Both the position numbers and the translations under genes were made by a program. Shown here one piece after another: positions 16,691 through 26,111 of a stretch of DNA of 64,000 bases. Source of the stretch: Alphaproteobacteria bacterium. GTDB lineage: Bacteria; Pseudomonadota; Alphaproteobacteria; Caulobacterales; Hyphomonadaceae. The notes beneath the pieces were generated by a model, which saw nothing but the letters and a program-made list of their open reading frames with translations, did not search any database and was not told the origin of the DNA. Position 1 is the stretch's first letter. Each line of letters starts with the position of its first letter. The stretch is from positions 62,001-126,000 of the forward strand of contig JAAEZZ010000003.1 of the NCBI GenBank assembly GCA_018222605.1, given 5' to 3'.

Positions 16691-16906
16691 ATGAACGAGG
16701 TAAAAGGACGCCCAAGTCCTTTCCTGACGACAAAAGAAGCGGCTGCCTATCTGCGCATCACGGTCCGTACGATGGAAAACTGGCGCTGGTCGAACAATGG
16801 ACCGCAATACCGGAAACATGGCGGCACCGTCGTCTATCACGTCGATGACCTGAATGACTATTCGACGGTCTGGAACCGCTCTCGGGGATCAGGAAATGGC
16901 TCGTGA
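16691..16906 (+). CDS. excisionase / AlpA-like helix-turn-helix protein
   Basis: A 71-residue protein with a MerR/AlpA-type HTH_17 motif (FLTTKEAAAYLRITVRTMENWRWSNNGPQYRKHGG, residues 11-45) and a short basic tail. Recombination directionality factors such as RdfS of ICEMlSymR7A have this form and precede traF and the relaxase gene, as here. It would bias the integrase toward excision. ATG 16691 has GGGGA upstream; the frame is open from 16658 but without a better start. A purely regulatory role is the alternative. Confidence 0.72.
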   Translation: MNEVKGRPSPFLTTKEAAAYLRITVRTMENWRWSNNGPQYRKHGGTVVYHVDDLNDYSTVWNRSRGSGNGS

Positions 16907-16987
16907 AATTGCTACCGCAAAGGCGGATTTAGCGACACTTTCGATAAGACATCGAGCGCTGCATCCTGGCAAATGGAGGGGCAATTC

Positions 16988-17728
16988 ATGAGCCTCCGTG
17001 CAGCATTCTGGAGCGGGATTTCTGTGATTGGAGTGGCATTGACAGGCCTTCCCGCGACCGGGATTTTGCTGCCGTTTCTACTCTACAATCCGAGCCAAAG
17101 CGCGCCGCTGGGTTGGTATCGCGTCAAGTCTTTGGAGGTGATTTCTAGGGGTGATCTAGTTGTTTCGCACCTTCCGGAAGCGGCTTCGAGGCTCGCTGCG
17201 GAGCGGGGTTATTTGCCGTCTGGTGTCCCCGTCATCAAGACCGTCCGGGCGCTCGAAGGGGATACGATTTGTGCGGTCAACGGGGTGTTGCTCATCAACG
17301 GAACGCCAGCCGTCCGCCTGCTATCGGACGATAGTATGGGACGCACTCTACCGTCTCCCTGGACGGCCTGTCGGAAGCTTCAAACGGATGAAGTCCTGCT
17401 CCTGTCCGACCGCACTCCGGACTCTTTTGATGGACGGTATTTCGGAACTGTTTTGAAGGCGGACATTCTGGGTAGGGCGATCCTCCTAAAGGACCTTGAT
17501 TTGGCTGCGGAAATTGGTGACCGAGAGCAGTTTGATGGCGAATTTGACTGCAAGATAAAAGCTCATGGAGCCAATGAGGGGCTATCGCCTTGTCTGCACA
17601 TCGATTTTTATGGCTCCACAGATACTTGCGCAGCTCTGTGGTCTGATGGAAGCCTCAATGAGGACAACAGGTTGGCATGGTTCCATATGCGCAATCTGGC
17701 TTGTTTTCCACCGGATTGGCCCGAATGA
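16988..17728 (+). CDS. traF: TraF-type signal peptidase (S26 family), conjugal transfer
   Basis: A 246-residue inner-membrane protease. N-terminal membrane segment (about residues 5-30), catalytic Ser in NPSQSAPLGWYR (about 35-46) and likely catalytic Lys in SGVPVIKTVRAL (near 83). TraF matures and cyclises the TrbC pilin in RP4-like systems. ATG 16988 has GGAGGGG 7 bp upstream. Its TGA overlaps the relaxase ATG (ATGA). The C-terminal 70 residues extend past the usual TraF length and end in an unfamiliar segment. Confidence 0.85.
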   Translation: MSLRAAFWSGISVIGVALTGLPATGILLPFLLYNPSQSAPLGWYRVKSLEVISRGDLVVSHLPEAASRLAAERGYLPSGVPVIKTVRALEGDTICAVNGVLLINGTPAVRLLSDDSMGRTLPSPWTACRKLQTDEVLLLSDRTPDSFDGRYFGTVLKADILGRAILLKDLDLAAEIGDREQFDGEFDCKIKAHGANEGLSPCLHIDFYGSTDTCAALWSDGSLNEDNRLAWFHMRNLACFPPDWPE

Positions 17729-19629
17729 GCACGCCGCCGGACAATCCTTTCATCCCGAGATCTGGCAGGATTCGATCGGCCGGATCAGGGAGACGGGCGA
17801 AGACGTACCTGATGCGAATGACGAAGGCTCTGTCCTCGGCTGGCGGCGTCAGGCGGACGGCCCTGCCCGCCCGGCCCCGTATCGGCCCGCGCGGCGGACA
17901 GAGACGCGTGATCGTCAAGGCACGCATCGTGCGGATGTCGGCGTCCAGCGCAGCGGCCCTGGCAGCCCATATCGGATATATCCGGCGCGACGCCGCGCTC
18001 GAGGAGAAGGACCGCGGAAAACTGTTTGATGCCACGAGCGAGGATGCAAACGCATCAGGTCTGGTCAAAACCATCACCGATGATCGTCACCATTTCAGGT
18101 TCATTGTCTCGCCGGAGGATGGCGCCGAAATGGCCGACCTCAAACCCTTCGTTCGTGATCTCGTTTCACAGATGGAAACCGATCTCGGCACGCGGCTCGA
18201 ATGGGTTGGCGCCGTTCATCATGACACCGGCAGGCCGCATGCGCACTTGGCCATCCGCGGGCGGCGTGAAGACGGCTCGGACCTTGTCATGCCGCGGGCG
18301 TACATCTCGCATGGGATCCGCGAGCGTGCCGTAGATCTCGTCACGCTGGAGCTAGGCCCGGAGACAAGGCTTGAACAGGAGCGGAAACTCCAATCGGATA
18401 TCGCTGCCGAGCGTGTGACGCGGCTCGATCATTTTATCGCGCGTCAGGTAAGTCCCGAACATGAGTTCCGGTTGAAGGAAAGCCCGTCGCACTATCGCAC
18501 CTTGCATGCCGCCCGGTTGCGGACGCTGGAGCGGCTAGGGCTCGCCCAGAAACTCGGTGCTGGACGCTGGCAGATGCGGGAGAATTTCCGCGAGGTTCTG
18601 CAAGGGCTGTCCGAACGGCACGACATCATCAAGACGATGAATCGCGCACTCGCAGGACGCAGCGACCGACGTCTCGATGTCGATGTGATTTTTGACAAGT
18701 CTGATCCGGACGGTCGGAGCGTGACGGGTGCTGTCTTGCAGACGGGTCTGACGGGTGAAGCGCATGACCGCGCCTACGCCATAATCGATGGTCTGGATGG
18801 CCGAGCGGTGTTTGTCGAACTGGGTGTCGCGGGAGACGTCGAAGAACTGAAACGCGGCTCTATTGTAACCGTGTCGCCGCCGAACTTTGAACCGAAACCA
18901 TCGGACCTCACGATAGACCGGATCGCGCGGGCAAATGATGGAGTCTATTCTGCGGGGCTGCACCAGACCGATGATCCGCGGTCCAGTCCGGAATTTATCG
19001 CGACCCATGTGCGAAGGTTGGAAGCATTGCGGCGCGCCGGTCATGTCGAGCGGACGGCCGATGCCGACTGGAAAATTCCACCGGACTATCTGGATCGCGC
19101 GAGAGCGTATGAGCGGGTACAAGCGCGGTTCAGGTCCGCGCAATTACTGGTGCGCTCGGAGCTGGGCCTGAGAGAGCAGGAAACGGCGCTCGGCGTGACG
19201 TGGCTGGACGAGGCGCCTCCCCCCTCCGGCGTGCCGCTCGGATTTGGGAGAGAGGTGGCTGAGGCGCGGGTGAAACGGCGCGCATTTCTGGCTGGCATTG
19301 GTATGGAGGTGGGAGTCGACGCTGGCTTGTCTGCCGCGCAGAGAACTGAGTTACTGAAGCGCGATCTTGCGCAGGCTGGCCGGACGTTGAGTGAGGGAAT
19401 CGGAAAGCCATATACGCCAGCGCCAGAGCGGGGTCATGTTGACGGCACTTATCGCGAGCCCGTGTCCAGGGTGAGCGGGAAGTTTGCAGTGATCGAACGG
19501 CAGCGGGATTTTACGATTGTGCCATGGAGACAAGTGCTGGAGCAGCGGCGCGGGATGGCGGTGTCTGGTGTTGTGCGTGGGGGGCGGATTTCCTGGACAT
19601 TGGGCCGTGGGATCGGGAATGCGGATTGA
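17725..19629 (+). CDS. relaxase, DUF3363 / VirD2-like
   Basis: A 634-residue mobilisation protein that nicks at oriT and leads the strand into the recipient. The N-terminal relaxase domain carries the metal-binding His cluster VHHDTGRPHAHLAIRG (about residues 172-187) and IGYIRRDAALEE near 89. The remaining 430 residues match the DUF3363 region found in ICE relaxases. It starts within the traF stop (ATGA) and is probably the last gene of the excisionase-traF-relaxase operon. The oriT is not identified. Confidence 0.88.
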   Translation: MSTPPDNPFIPRSGRIRSAGSGRRAKTYLMRMTKALSSAGGVRRTALPARPRIGPRGGQRRVIVKARIVRMSASSAAALAAHIGYIRRDAALEEKDRGKLFDATSEDANASGLVKTITDDRHHFRFIVSPEDGAEMADLKPFVRDLVSQMETDLGTRLEWVGAVHHDTGRPHAHLAIRGRREDGSDLVMPRAYISHGIRERAVDLVTLELGPETRLEQERKLQSDIAAERVTRLDHFIARQVSPEHEFRLKESPSHYRTLHAARLRTLERLGLAQKLGAGRWQMRENFREVLQGLSERHDIIKTMNRALAGRSDRRLDVDVIFDKSDPDGRSVTGAVLQTGLTGEAHDRAYAIIDGLDGRAVFVELGVAGDVEELKRGSIVTVSPPNFEPKPSDLTIDRIARANDGVYSAGLHQTDDPRSSPEFIATHVRRLEALRRAGHVERTADADWKIPPDYLDRARAYERVQARFRSAQLLVRSELGLREQETALGVTWLDEAPPPSGVPLGFGREVAEARVKRRAFLAGIGMEVGVDAGLSAAQRTELLKRDLAQAGRTLSEGIGKPYTPAPERGHVDGTYREPVSRVSGKFAVIERQRDFTIVPWRQVLEQRRGMAVSGVVRGGRISWTLGRGIGNAD

Positions 19630-19801
19630 ACGCGGCACTAGTCATACTGAAAGCTCAACTCAGCCGTTCAAACGACCGTCTCAGACTTAGAAGCAGGAGT
19701 GTCTAAATTAAGGGATCAGATCAGCGGTGCTGGGTCACTCCATTTCGATGCTTCCCTTTGACTACATGCATGGTTGAAGCAGAAAGTTTGCACAAGTCAT
19801 A
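19630..19801. other. gap between relaxase gene and defence island
   Basis: About 170 bp between converging transcripts. No clear hairpin terminator or RNA gene is visible. Confidence 0.4.
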
Positions 19802-22800
19802 TCAAAGCAAATCATCGATATCCCATGTTCGATTGTTCAGCTCCTCGTCCATGGCGTGCTCGACACGGTCCAAAATGTCACCCCATGATTCATCAGGTTT
19901 GCCTGCTGCTAGAAAAGGCACGACGAGACCGAAGTGACGATGCAGGGCGCGGCGCGCGAGACCCGCCGACGCCAAGTGCTGCGCCAGTGCGGACTTCTCG
20001 ACAGAATCATAACCGCGCCTGACGCATCGTCCCAGGTGAGCGATGTTCGGGGGGGTATCATAGTCCTCAATGCCCGCCGCGGCAGCTTTGCTGCGGAGGA
20101 TCAAGGCCGGAACGCCGAATAGATACGCCAGAGAGGGAATGATTTTCATCACGAATTTCCGTGCGCTGGTGCTGTAGCGCTTTTGCCGGCTATTGGGCGG
20201 CAGCATTGCCTGCATTTCGTTGAGCGTCTTGCCGGCCATCCACACCCTCAGAAGAAGGCGTAACCGGGGAAGAGCGTATTTTGCGCGTGCGGCGGCTGAT
20301 GCCAAATCCTTGAAGGGCTTGCCAAACTGGCTTTCCAGGTCCCCGTATTTAACCACTCGTTCGAGGGCATCAGGATTGGCATCAAGCCAATCCATCATCC
20401 AGACGGACCAATCCATGATGTGGGCATTGTCTTCTGGGGGTGAGGACTGGAGGCTGGCTTTGAGCGCTGCAACGATGTCTTCCGGTACACCTGTCGTCGA
20501 TGAGAGCTCACGATTGGCGCGCGCCTCGTCGGTGAGATCTTCGCTGCCCCGCGCGAAGGCGACAGCGGCGAAAATCCGAGTCTCGATCCATGACTCGTCC
20601 AGCTTTTTACGCCGATAGGCGGCGAACGAGCGCCGAAGTGCTTTTGTCAGCGCGATCTCGTCATCTGCAGGATCAGCCCCGTCCTCGCGGCCCGATTGCA
20701 GGAGTCTGGAGATTGCATAGTGTTCAGTATCCCCCAGATCATCCGCCTGAGCGTGGATGCGATCGAGTAGCGCGGTCAAAGGGTCATCAATTTCAAGGCA
20801 CTGATCGGACTGGCCGAACACTTCTCTGAGCGCCGTCCATCTTGAACCGATCGTGCTCTCGGATTCATCCAGCGCTACGATTTTTCCGGGAATGACGATG
20901 ACGATCCCTGTTGCATTCTGCCCTGCGCGTCCTGCACGACCCGCCGCATTTAGCAGGTCCTGCGCTTCAAGAACTTCCTTGCGGCCTTTGGCTTCATCAA
21001 ATCGGCTATCGTCGGCGATGATCACCATCTCACTTGGCAAGTTCATGCCTTGACCGAGTGTCGGCGTCGCGGCCAGAGCCGTCAGGCCTTCCCGGCGCTT
21101 GTAAAGGGATTCTACGAGTCGGCGTTCTTCGGGAAGGAGCTGGGCATGATGAACCGATGCCGATGCGATGACGCTGTCCCCGTCGACGGCCAGGTAGAGC
21201 TGGTCGGGGCTTCCGATTTCATCAAGGGCGGTCGCGAGGTAGACTTTTTCAGCGTCAGTCAGATCGATTTTGACGGCGCCAATCAAGTCCGACGCCTGAT
21301 TGGCAATCGAATTGGCATTGATGGTCGATTGAGAGAAGACCAGCGTTTTCAAACCCGACTGCGCCGCTCTCGCCGCCAGATGTGCGCTTAGCTCGTTAGC
21401 ATTCGGCGTCAGCTTCCAGTTGGCGTTCGTGGAGAGGGCAACCTCTTGATCCAAAAAGGGCAGACAGGCGTAATCATCGCGCTCCATACTAGCCCAGGTC
21501 TGTTTGACACTGAAAAATCCGAAGGGCTGGGCCGTCAGCTGTGCTTTGACGCTTTGCGGGACGCCGCCTTTGGGTTTCTTCTCATGCTCTGTTTTGAGAA
21601 GGTCTTCTAGATATGCCAGCGTGTCGGCTTCATAAACGATACATCCCCGCAACTGCCTTGTCGGCTTCCATCCGAGCGCAAGGCCAAGCGCCTTTCGGCC
21701 TGTCAGTTCCGCCATCCAGGCCGCAATCTCATCGACATTCTTGACCATCGCCGACAGCAATAGAAGATCGGCTTCCGGCCGGAGACGGACGACATTGAGG
21801 AGGCAGAGCATGGCGTCGATCGCCCTGCGGCTTCCATCTCCCTTGTCGTGAAGCAGGTGGCATTCGTCGAACACAAGCAGGCCGACATCATCGAAGGCGG
21901 TCGGTTCAAAATGGGTCAGGGTCAGACACGCTTCGGGCGTCATCACAAGAATGTCGGGAAGCTCTTCGCTGCCAGTGTCGAAGCCGAATTCGTCAATACG
22001 TTCGCCTCGCACGGTCGCGCGGGGAAACGCGCTTCTCAAATCTCGGGATGTTTGATCGACCAGCGCATGCGTTGGCGCCAGGAATACGACCTTACGACCC
22101 GCAAAGAGATGGGCGGCAATCTTCAGCTGAGACACGGTAGATTTTCCGGCGCCTGTCGGAAATCCCACCGCAGCGGAGACCCCGGTTTCCAGCAGACGCT
22201 GGGTGATCGCGTCGCGGTGATTTGGCCACAGATATGGCCGGGTACGCGCGATCACTTTCAGGGCGCCGCGCCATTTGCCAGGATCTGTCCCTGGCGGAGA
22301 AGGAATGGTGACCACGGCGCCGCCGTCCAATGAGCTTACAACGCCAAGCAACAAGGACGCCAGTTGATGCGGGCCCGAAAAGCTAGATATGATTTCAGGC
22401 ACCATGCGATCTGCGGCATGAGCCGATGCATGGCTCAGTTGCTGCACTTGACGGCAAGCCTGGACAGGATCGACATCGCTTGTGCCGCCTAGGAGAGACG
22501 TCGCGAGCGATCTAACTGCGCGCAACAGCGTATAGTAAAGCGCTGATGCAGCCATTTCAGCATCGGTATCTCCTGCGACATACCGCCGGGAGAGAAGGTC
22601 ACGATCCGTGATCCTCCGCACCTCGCCGCGCGCGAGCCAGCGCAAGGTCCGCACAAGCTCGCGCTCGACCCGCCGGCCAGCTGGGAGCCCGACATGTTTG
22701 GAGACTTCGATTGCATCCGCCGTGGCGTCGCCAATAAGAAACAGAAGCATAGCAGAGACACTGGAGGATATCCCCTGCTGCCAGAGCACTGACCCGTCCA

Positions 22801-23107
22801 ATTCCGTTCCGCCTACGCGTTCTGCCTGGAAGATCAATTGATAGGCGGTCGCGGCGACGAAAGCAGCGGAGGCGCGGTCGTCCCGATCAGGTGAGATGGC
22901 GACAAGCGCCTCATTTGTCTGAGCAAGTCGCGTCGCAAAATCAATGATCTCTTCGAGACCGGCATCAGGGCCATCTTCGCGCAATCTGACACGTGCGGCA
23001 GCAATCTCGGCATAGGCCCGGGATAATCGATCAGGAAGGGCCTCGCGATCGAGTTCAGGCAAAGCAGGCGTTGACTGGATCAGCGCTGTGGTCACCGCGT
23101 CATACAT
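19802..23107 (-). CDS. SF2 DExH helicase, HamB-like (defence)
   Basis: A 1101-residue helicase. A ~300-residue helical N-terminal region is followed by Walker A PTGAGKST (about 317-324), DECH box (414-417), motif III LLSAM, and motif VI AGRAGRAGQN near 720, then a long C-terminal region. The Ski2-like arrangement and the partner nuclease gene immediately upstream resemble Hachiman HamB. Start at ATG 23107 (GGAGG 6 bp upstream), overlapping the nuclease stop by 8 bp (ATGTATGA). It likely translocates on phage DNA and controls the nuclease. Exact family assignment is inference. Confidence 0.8.
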   Translation of the reverse strand: MYDAVTTALIQSTPALPELDREALPDRLSRAYAEIAAARVRLREDGPDAGLEEIIDFATRLAQTNEALVAISPDRDDRASAAFVAATAYQLIFQAERVGGTELDGSVLWQQGISSSVSAMLLFLIGDATADAIEVSKHVGLPAGRRVERELVRTLRWLARGEVRRITDRDLLSRRYVAGDTDAEMAASALYYTLLRAVRSLATSLLGGTSDVDPVQACRQVQQLSHASAHAADRMVPEIISSFSGPHQLASLLLGVVSSLDGGAVVTIPSPPGTDPGKWRGALKVIARTRPYLWPNHRDAITQRLLETGVSAAVGFPTGAGKSTVSQLKIAAHLFAGRKVVFLAPTHALVDQTSRDLRSAFPRATVRGERIDEFGFDTGSEELPDILVMTPEACLTLTHFEPTAFDDVGLLVFDECHLLHDKGDGSRRAIDAMLCLLNVVRLRPEADLLLLSAMVKNVDEIAAWMAELTGRKALGLALGWKPTRQLRGCIVYEADTLAYLEDLLKTEHEKKPKGGVPQSVKAQLTAQPFGFFSVKQTWASMERDDYACLPFLDQEVALSTNANWKLTPNANELSAHLAARAAQSGLKTLVFSQSTINANSIANQASDLIGAVKIDLTDAEKVYLATALDEIGSPDQLYLAVDGDSVIASASVHHAQLLPEERRLVESLYKRREGLTALAATPTLGQGMNLPSEMVIIADDSRFDEAKGRKEVLEAQDLLNAAGRAGRAGQNATGIVIVIPGKIVALDESESTIGSRWTALREVFGQSDQCLEIDDPLTALLDRIHAQADDLGDTEHYAISRLLQSGREDGADPADDEIALTKALRRSFAAYRRKKLDESWIETRIFAAVAFARGSEDLTDEARANRELSSTTGVPEDIVAALKASLQSSPPEDNAHIMDWSVWMMDWLDANPDALERVVKYGDLESQFGKPFKDLASAAARAKYALPRLRLLLRVWMAGKTLNEMQAMLPPNSRQKRYSTSARKFVMKIIPSLAYLFGVPALILRSKAAAAGIEDYDTPPNIAHLGRCVRRGYDSVEKSALAQHLASAGLARRALHRHFGLVVPFLAAGKPDESWGDILDRVEHAMDEELNNRTWDIDDLL

Positions 23108-23903
23108 GGGCGGCCTCCATCTCATCGAGCTGTCTCAGAGCCTGATTGGCTATGGCGTCAAGCCAGCCCCTTATATTGGACAAGTGTAGAATTTCAGCGC
23201 GGCGCCGTGAAACGTCTCCGGTCACCACGTCTTCATAACCTTTGAAAAGCTTCTTCAGACCATCCGGCGTGCTCTGACGGTCACCTGCAGTCATAGACAC
23301 GCGATACGCGCGGGCACTCTCCCATAATATACTCGATACAATCTGGTCGGCTTCTTCGCCCAGGCTGTGAATGGTGAGCAGGTCGGTCACTACGGCAACC
23401 AGTTCATTGTCGCGCGTGCCGGTTTCAAGTGATTCAAATTCGGGCCACACTTGGCTCGTGATCTTTCCGCGAGGTGTAGTTGTCGCTTTTTCTTCGCAGA
23501 TAATAACCGTCGCTGAGCCCCCTTTGGTCGGGATGAAACGGACTTGAATGCCATCAAAGCCTTTGTCGGCCTTGATCATCTGCGGTGCGCGGATCAGGTC
23601 ACCGGGGGACTGTTTGTGAGCGGCGATCCAGGAAATAACTTGAAAGATCCAGCCGTCCCGATGGTAGGGTTTCTCTCCTGCTTGAACCGTGAGGACGTCT
23701 CGCGCGCCCGCATAGGCCGACTTCGGCGCCGCCACGGCTGCGCAGTCAGTTTCCCTTAGTATACGTGCGACGTGACGTGCCTGCCCAAGGGCGACTTTAG
23801 CGATGTGTAAGGCAAGCGTTTCATCACACGCAACTACCCATGCGGCGCCGGTCCATTTCTTGCCATTGTTGATCGGGGTAAATGAAACCGGCATATCTAC
23901 CAT
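23100..23903 (-). CDS. PD-(D/E)xK-type nuclease, HamA-like (defence)
   Basis: A 267-residue cytoplasmic protein. The segment HRDGWIFQVISWIAA (residues 81-95) is followed by GFD (Asp117) and IICEEK (Glu137-Glu138-Lys139), which fits the Asp...Glu-x-Lys core of PD-(D/E)xK nucleases such as HamA (DUF1837). It forms an overlapping two-gene operon with a large helicase, the Hachiman layout. It would degrade DNA upon phage sensing. An ATG three codons in (23894) is an alternative start. I cannot confirm DUF1837 membership by eye. Confidence 0.68.
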   Translation of the reverse strand: MVDMPVSFTPINNGKKWTGAAWVVACDETLALHIAKVALGQARHVARILRETDCAAVAAPKSAYAGARDVLTVQAGEKPYHRDGWIFQVISWIAAHKQSPGDLIRAPQMIKADKGFDGIQVRFIPTKGGSATVIICEEKATTTPRGKITSQVWPEFESLETGTRDNELVAVVTDLLTIHSLGEEADQIVSSILWESARAYRVSMTAGDRQSTPDGLKKLFKGYEDVVTGDVSRRRAEILHLSNIRGWLDAIANQALRQLDEMEAAHV

Positions 23904-24112
23904 CCAATTACTATTCTCTATGCCACACTCTTAGAATGGAAAGTGAAATGAAACCTCACTATGTCGATATTATTCCGGAATATGGTTTACTATTCCGGCC
24001 ATCGCACCTTTCACTCGTCCGGAAATTCATGCCGGCGTGCGTTGAGGAAAGGAAAAACAGTTAGCTGGCCAGACCCAATAGCCGACTCGCTGCCCCATAC
24101 GGGAGGATAATG
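23904..24112. other. AT-richer divergent intergenic region with TTCCGG repeats
   Basis: About 210 bp between the divergent nuclease-helicase operon and the small plus-strand gene. It contains the 12-bp palindrome TATTCCGGAATA (23971-23982) and a half copy, TATTCCGG, at 23991-23998. It could be a shared regulatory region. Confidence 0.4.
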
Positions 24113-24679
24113 ATGAACATCGCCGTTCTCGCATGGGGTTCCCTAATTTGGGATCCTCGTACACTTGCCTGCAATGGAGCATTCGAAACTGGCGGACCAG
24201 TGCTGCCCATCGAATTCTCAAGGGTATCGAGAAATGGAAGGCTTACACTTGTAATTGATCCCGTTCACGGGACTCTCTGCTCCACGCAGTTTGCCCAAAG
24301 TACACACAGTAAACTAGCTCAAGCTGTAGAGAACTTACGTTCTCGTGAAGGCACCACTCTCAATGGAATTGGCTGGGTCAAGACGAGCGGTCAGGAAATA
24401 TCTTCGTCTGCCTTCGAACGACATCCAGGTGCAGCTCAAGAAATCATGTCCTGGGCAACCAAGCATAAATGGGACGCGGTAATTTGGACCGCATTAGGAA
24501 GCAATTTCGAACGCAGAACAGGCCTCTCCAGTTTTTCAACTGAGAATGCAATTACGTATTTAGGTTCGCTGCCAGCCGAAACAAAACGCCTCGCGATCGA
24601 GTACATTCTTAGTGCACCCAGCGAGATTGATACTCCCTTTCGCCGAAAGTTCACGTCTATTTTTCGAACCACTACATGA
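24113..24679 (+). CDS. unknown protein, weakly gamma-glutamylcyclotransferase-like, in defence island
   Basis: A 188-residue soluble protein. Its N terminus NIAVLAWGSLIWDPRTL recalls the YGSL phosphate-loop of gamma-glutamylcyclotransferase-fold proteins, and VLPIEFSRVSRNGRLTLVIDP fits the next strands, but the match is weak. Two ATGs (24110, 24113) follow GGGAGG; 24113 has the better spacing. Its 3' end overlaps the Argonaute gene's 3' end by 8 bp, tail to tail. Low GC matches the Argonaute operon. It may be a defence accessory or an independent passenger. Confidence 0.6.
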   Translation: MNIAVLAWGSLIWDPRTLACNGAFETGGPVLPIEFSRVSRNGRLTLVIDPVHGTLCSTQFAQSTHSKLAQAVENLRSREGTTLNGIGWVKTSGQEISSSAFERHPGAAQEIMSWATKHKWDAVIWTALGSNFERRTGLSSFSTENAITYLGSLPAETKRLAIEYILSAPSEIDTPFRRKFTSIFRTTT

Positions 24680-26111
24680 AGAGCCGAACGGGATACGGTC
24701 GCGCCTCTAGCTTCGGCATGCGTTTCACAACTTGAGCGAGCACGTTTGCATACTCAAGCGTAACCGGCATCTGGGTATAAGGCCCATCATTATTCCAATT
24801 CATCTTGGTAAGCGCCAACGTCTCTCGGCAAAGGTCATAAAAGTCTCCGCGTCCGGCGTACCGCGTGATCAGGAGCGGGCGAGGGATGCCCTTTCCCTCC
24901 TTGTAGTAGCCGCTCCCCTTGCCAATTGTGGGTATGATCCCTTGGGTCCAGAGCAGCGCTTCATTCTCGCCTAAAGCTAGAGCCTGCCCCCGATGTGAAG
25001 GATAACCGTCAGCTTTGCCAGATTCGCTAAATAGAACCCCCTGCCAGCCATGACGCGTTTGAACCTGAAGCAACTCAACATCTTTAACATTGCTAAACGC
25101 CGCCATGCACCCGTTGACTTCATCACGGCGAAACTCGGTATTTTTATGAACCACTACACGAGCAGGAACAGCACCAGCATGACGGTGCTGATAAATCTGA
25201 AGACTACGTGACATGACACGAAGCATTTGATCCTCGCGAAGATAAGGATTGCTTCGGTCGATCCGGATATCATCAGCCTCGTAGGCGATGAACTCGAGCC
25301 CCGCTCCATCCGAATCGAATACCTGCGCGCAGCAGATCGCGAAACGTTCACTCGGGGCGACGTTCGGTCGAAGAGCGTAATCGATACCGATGTAAGCCGT
25401 GTCTGGGACAGCGTCAGCCAGAGCCCAAGGCACACCACCTGCCTTAGTGTAGGTGGCAATGGCGAGCCGCCACATAACACTGCAGCGGCAGAAATAGTCG
25501 AGCGCCCGTTGAGACTGCCCACCACGAACAATTTGGAGCGATATGCCGGCAGAGGCCGAATAGGCCTTTAGGTAGTCATGTAGATCAAAGTCATCGGTGT
25601 CATTACCCTCAAACGCTGCCGACCATTTCTCATCAAGGCCTAAAAACACGACGTCGAAGGCGTGCCGCTGCGACCGAAGAGAAGATATAGCGCCAGTTAG
25701 GACGTCCGCCAGGACACGGTGAGGTACGTTCGAAGCCACTATTTCTTGGTCCAAACCGTCAGGTAACATGATTGTGGTTTTTTCATCAGCTGGAGCCACA
25801 GACGTTCCGAACACCCGCGTGAATCCTGGGTACGTGATAAGGAATTGCCTTCGCTCCTTTGGGTCATGCTTGGTCTGCAACTCACGGCCGAGTTGGCGCA
25901 GGCGAGCCAGCATACTCGCCTGACCGATGAAAGCGATGCGTATGGGGCTCGGAACGCTTGCGAGCCGAAGTTTTCCAAACGGACCATAGTCCAGAAGTCC
26001 GCGGAGCGGATGAACATCTGTTGCGGCCGGTTCGGGGTTTCCAAACTTCAACTCAGGTTCACCAAGTCGGCGATGTTGAGGTAGATGGTAGGGTTGAAAT
26101 TCTGTTGTCAT
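24672..26111 (-). CDS. short prokaryotic Argonaute (MID-PIWI)
   Basis: A 479-residue short pAgo with MID and PIWI domains only (no N or PAZ). Hallmarks are LAIATYTKAGGVPWAL (about residues 216-231), YIGIDYAL (240-247), RVVVHKNTEFRRDE (near 335), and a C-terminal TLEYANVLAQVV...PYPVRLFM. The PIWI catalytic tetrad is degenerate: Asp244 remains but the HRD position reads HKN. It should be a guide-dependent target sensor that does not cut. The start overlaps the SIR2-APAZ stop (ATGA). Together they form a SPARSA-type abortive defence pair. Confidence 0.9.
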   Translation of the reverse strand: MTTEFQPYHLPQHRRLGEPELKFGNPEPAATDVHPLRGLLDYGPFGKLRLASVPSPIRIAFIGQASMLARLRQLGRELQTKHDPKERRQFLITYPGFTRVFGTSVAPADEKTTIMLPDGLDQEIVASNVPHRVLADVLTGAISSLRSQRHAFDVVFLGLDEKWSAAFEGNDTDDFDLHDYLKAYSASAGISLQIVRGGQSQRALDYFCRCSVMWRLAIATYTKAGGVPWALADAVPDTAYIGIDYALRPNVAPSERFAICCAQVFDSDGAGLEFIAYEADDIRIDRSNPYLREDQMLRVMSRSLQIYQHRHAGAVPARVVVHKNTEFRRDEVNGCMAAFSNVKDVELLQVQTRHGWQGVLFSESGKADGYPSHRGQALALGENEALLWTQGIIPTIGKGSGYYKEGKGIPRPLLITRYAGRGDFYDLCRETLALTKMNWNNDGPYTQMPVTLEYANVLAQVVKRMPKLEARPYPVRLFM

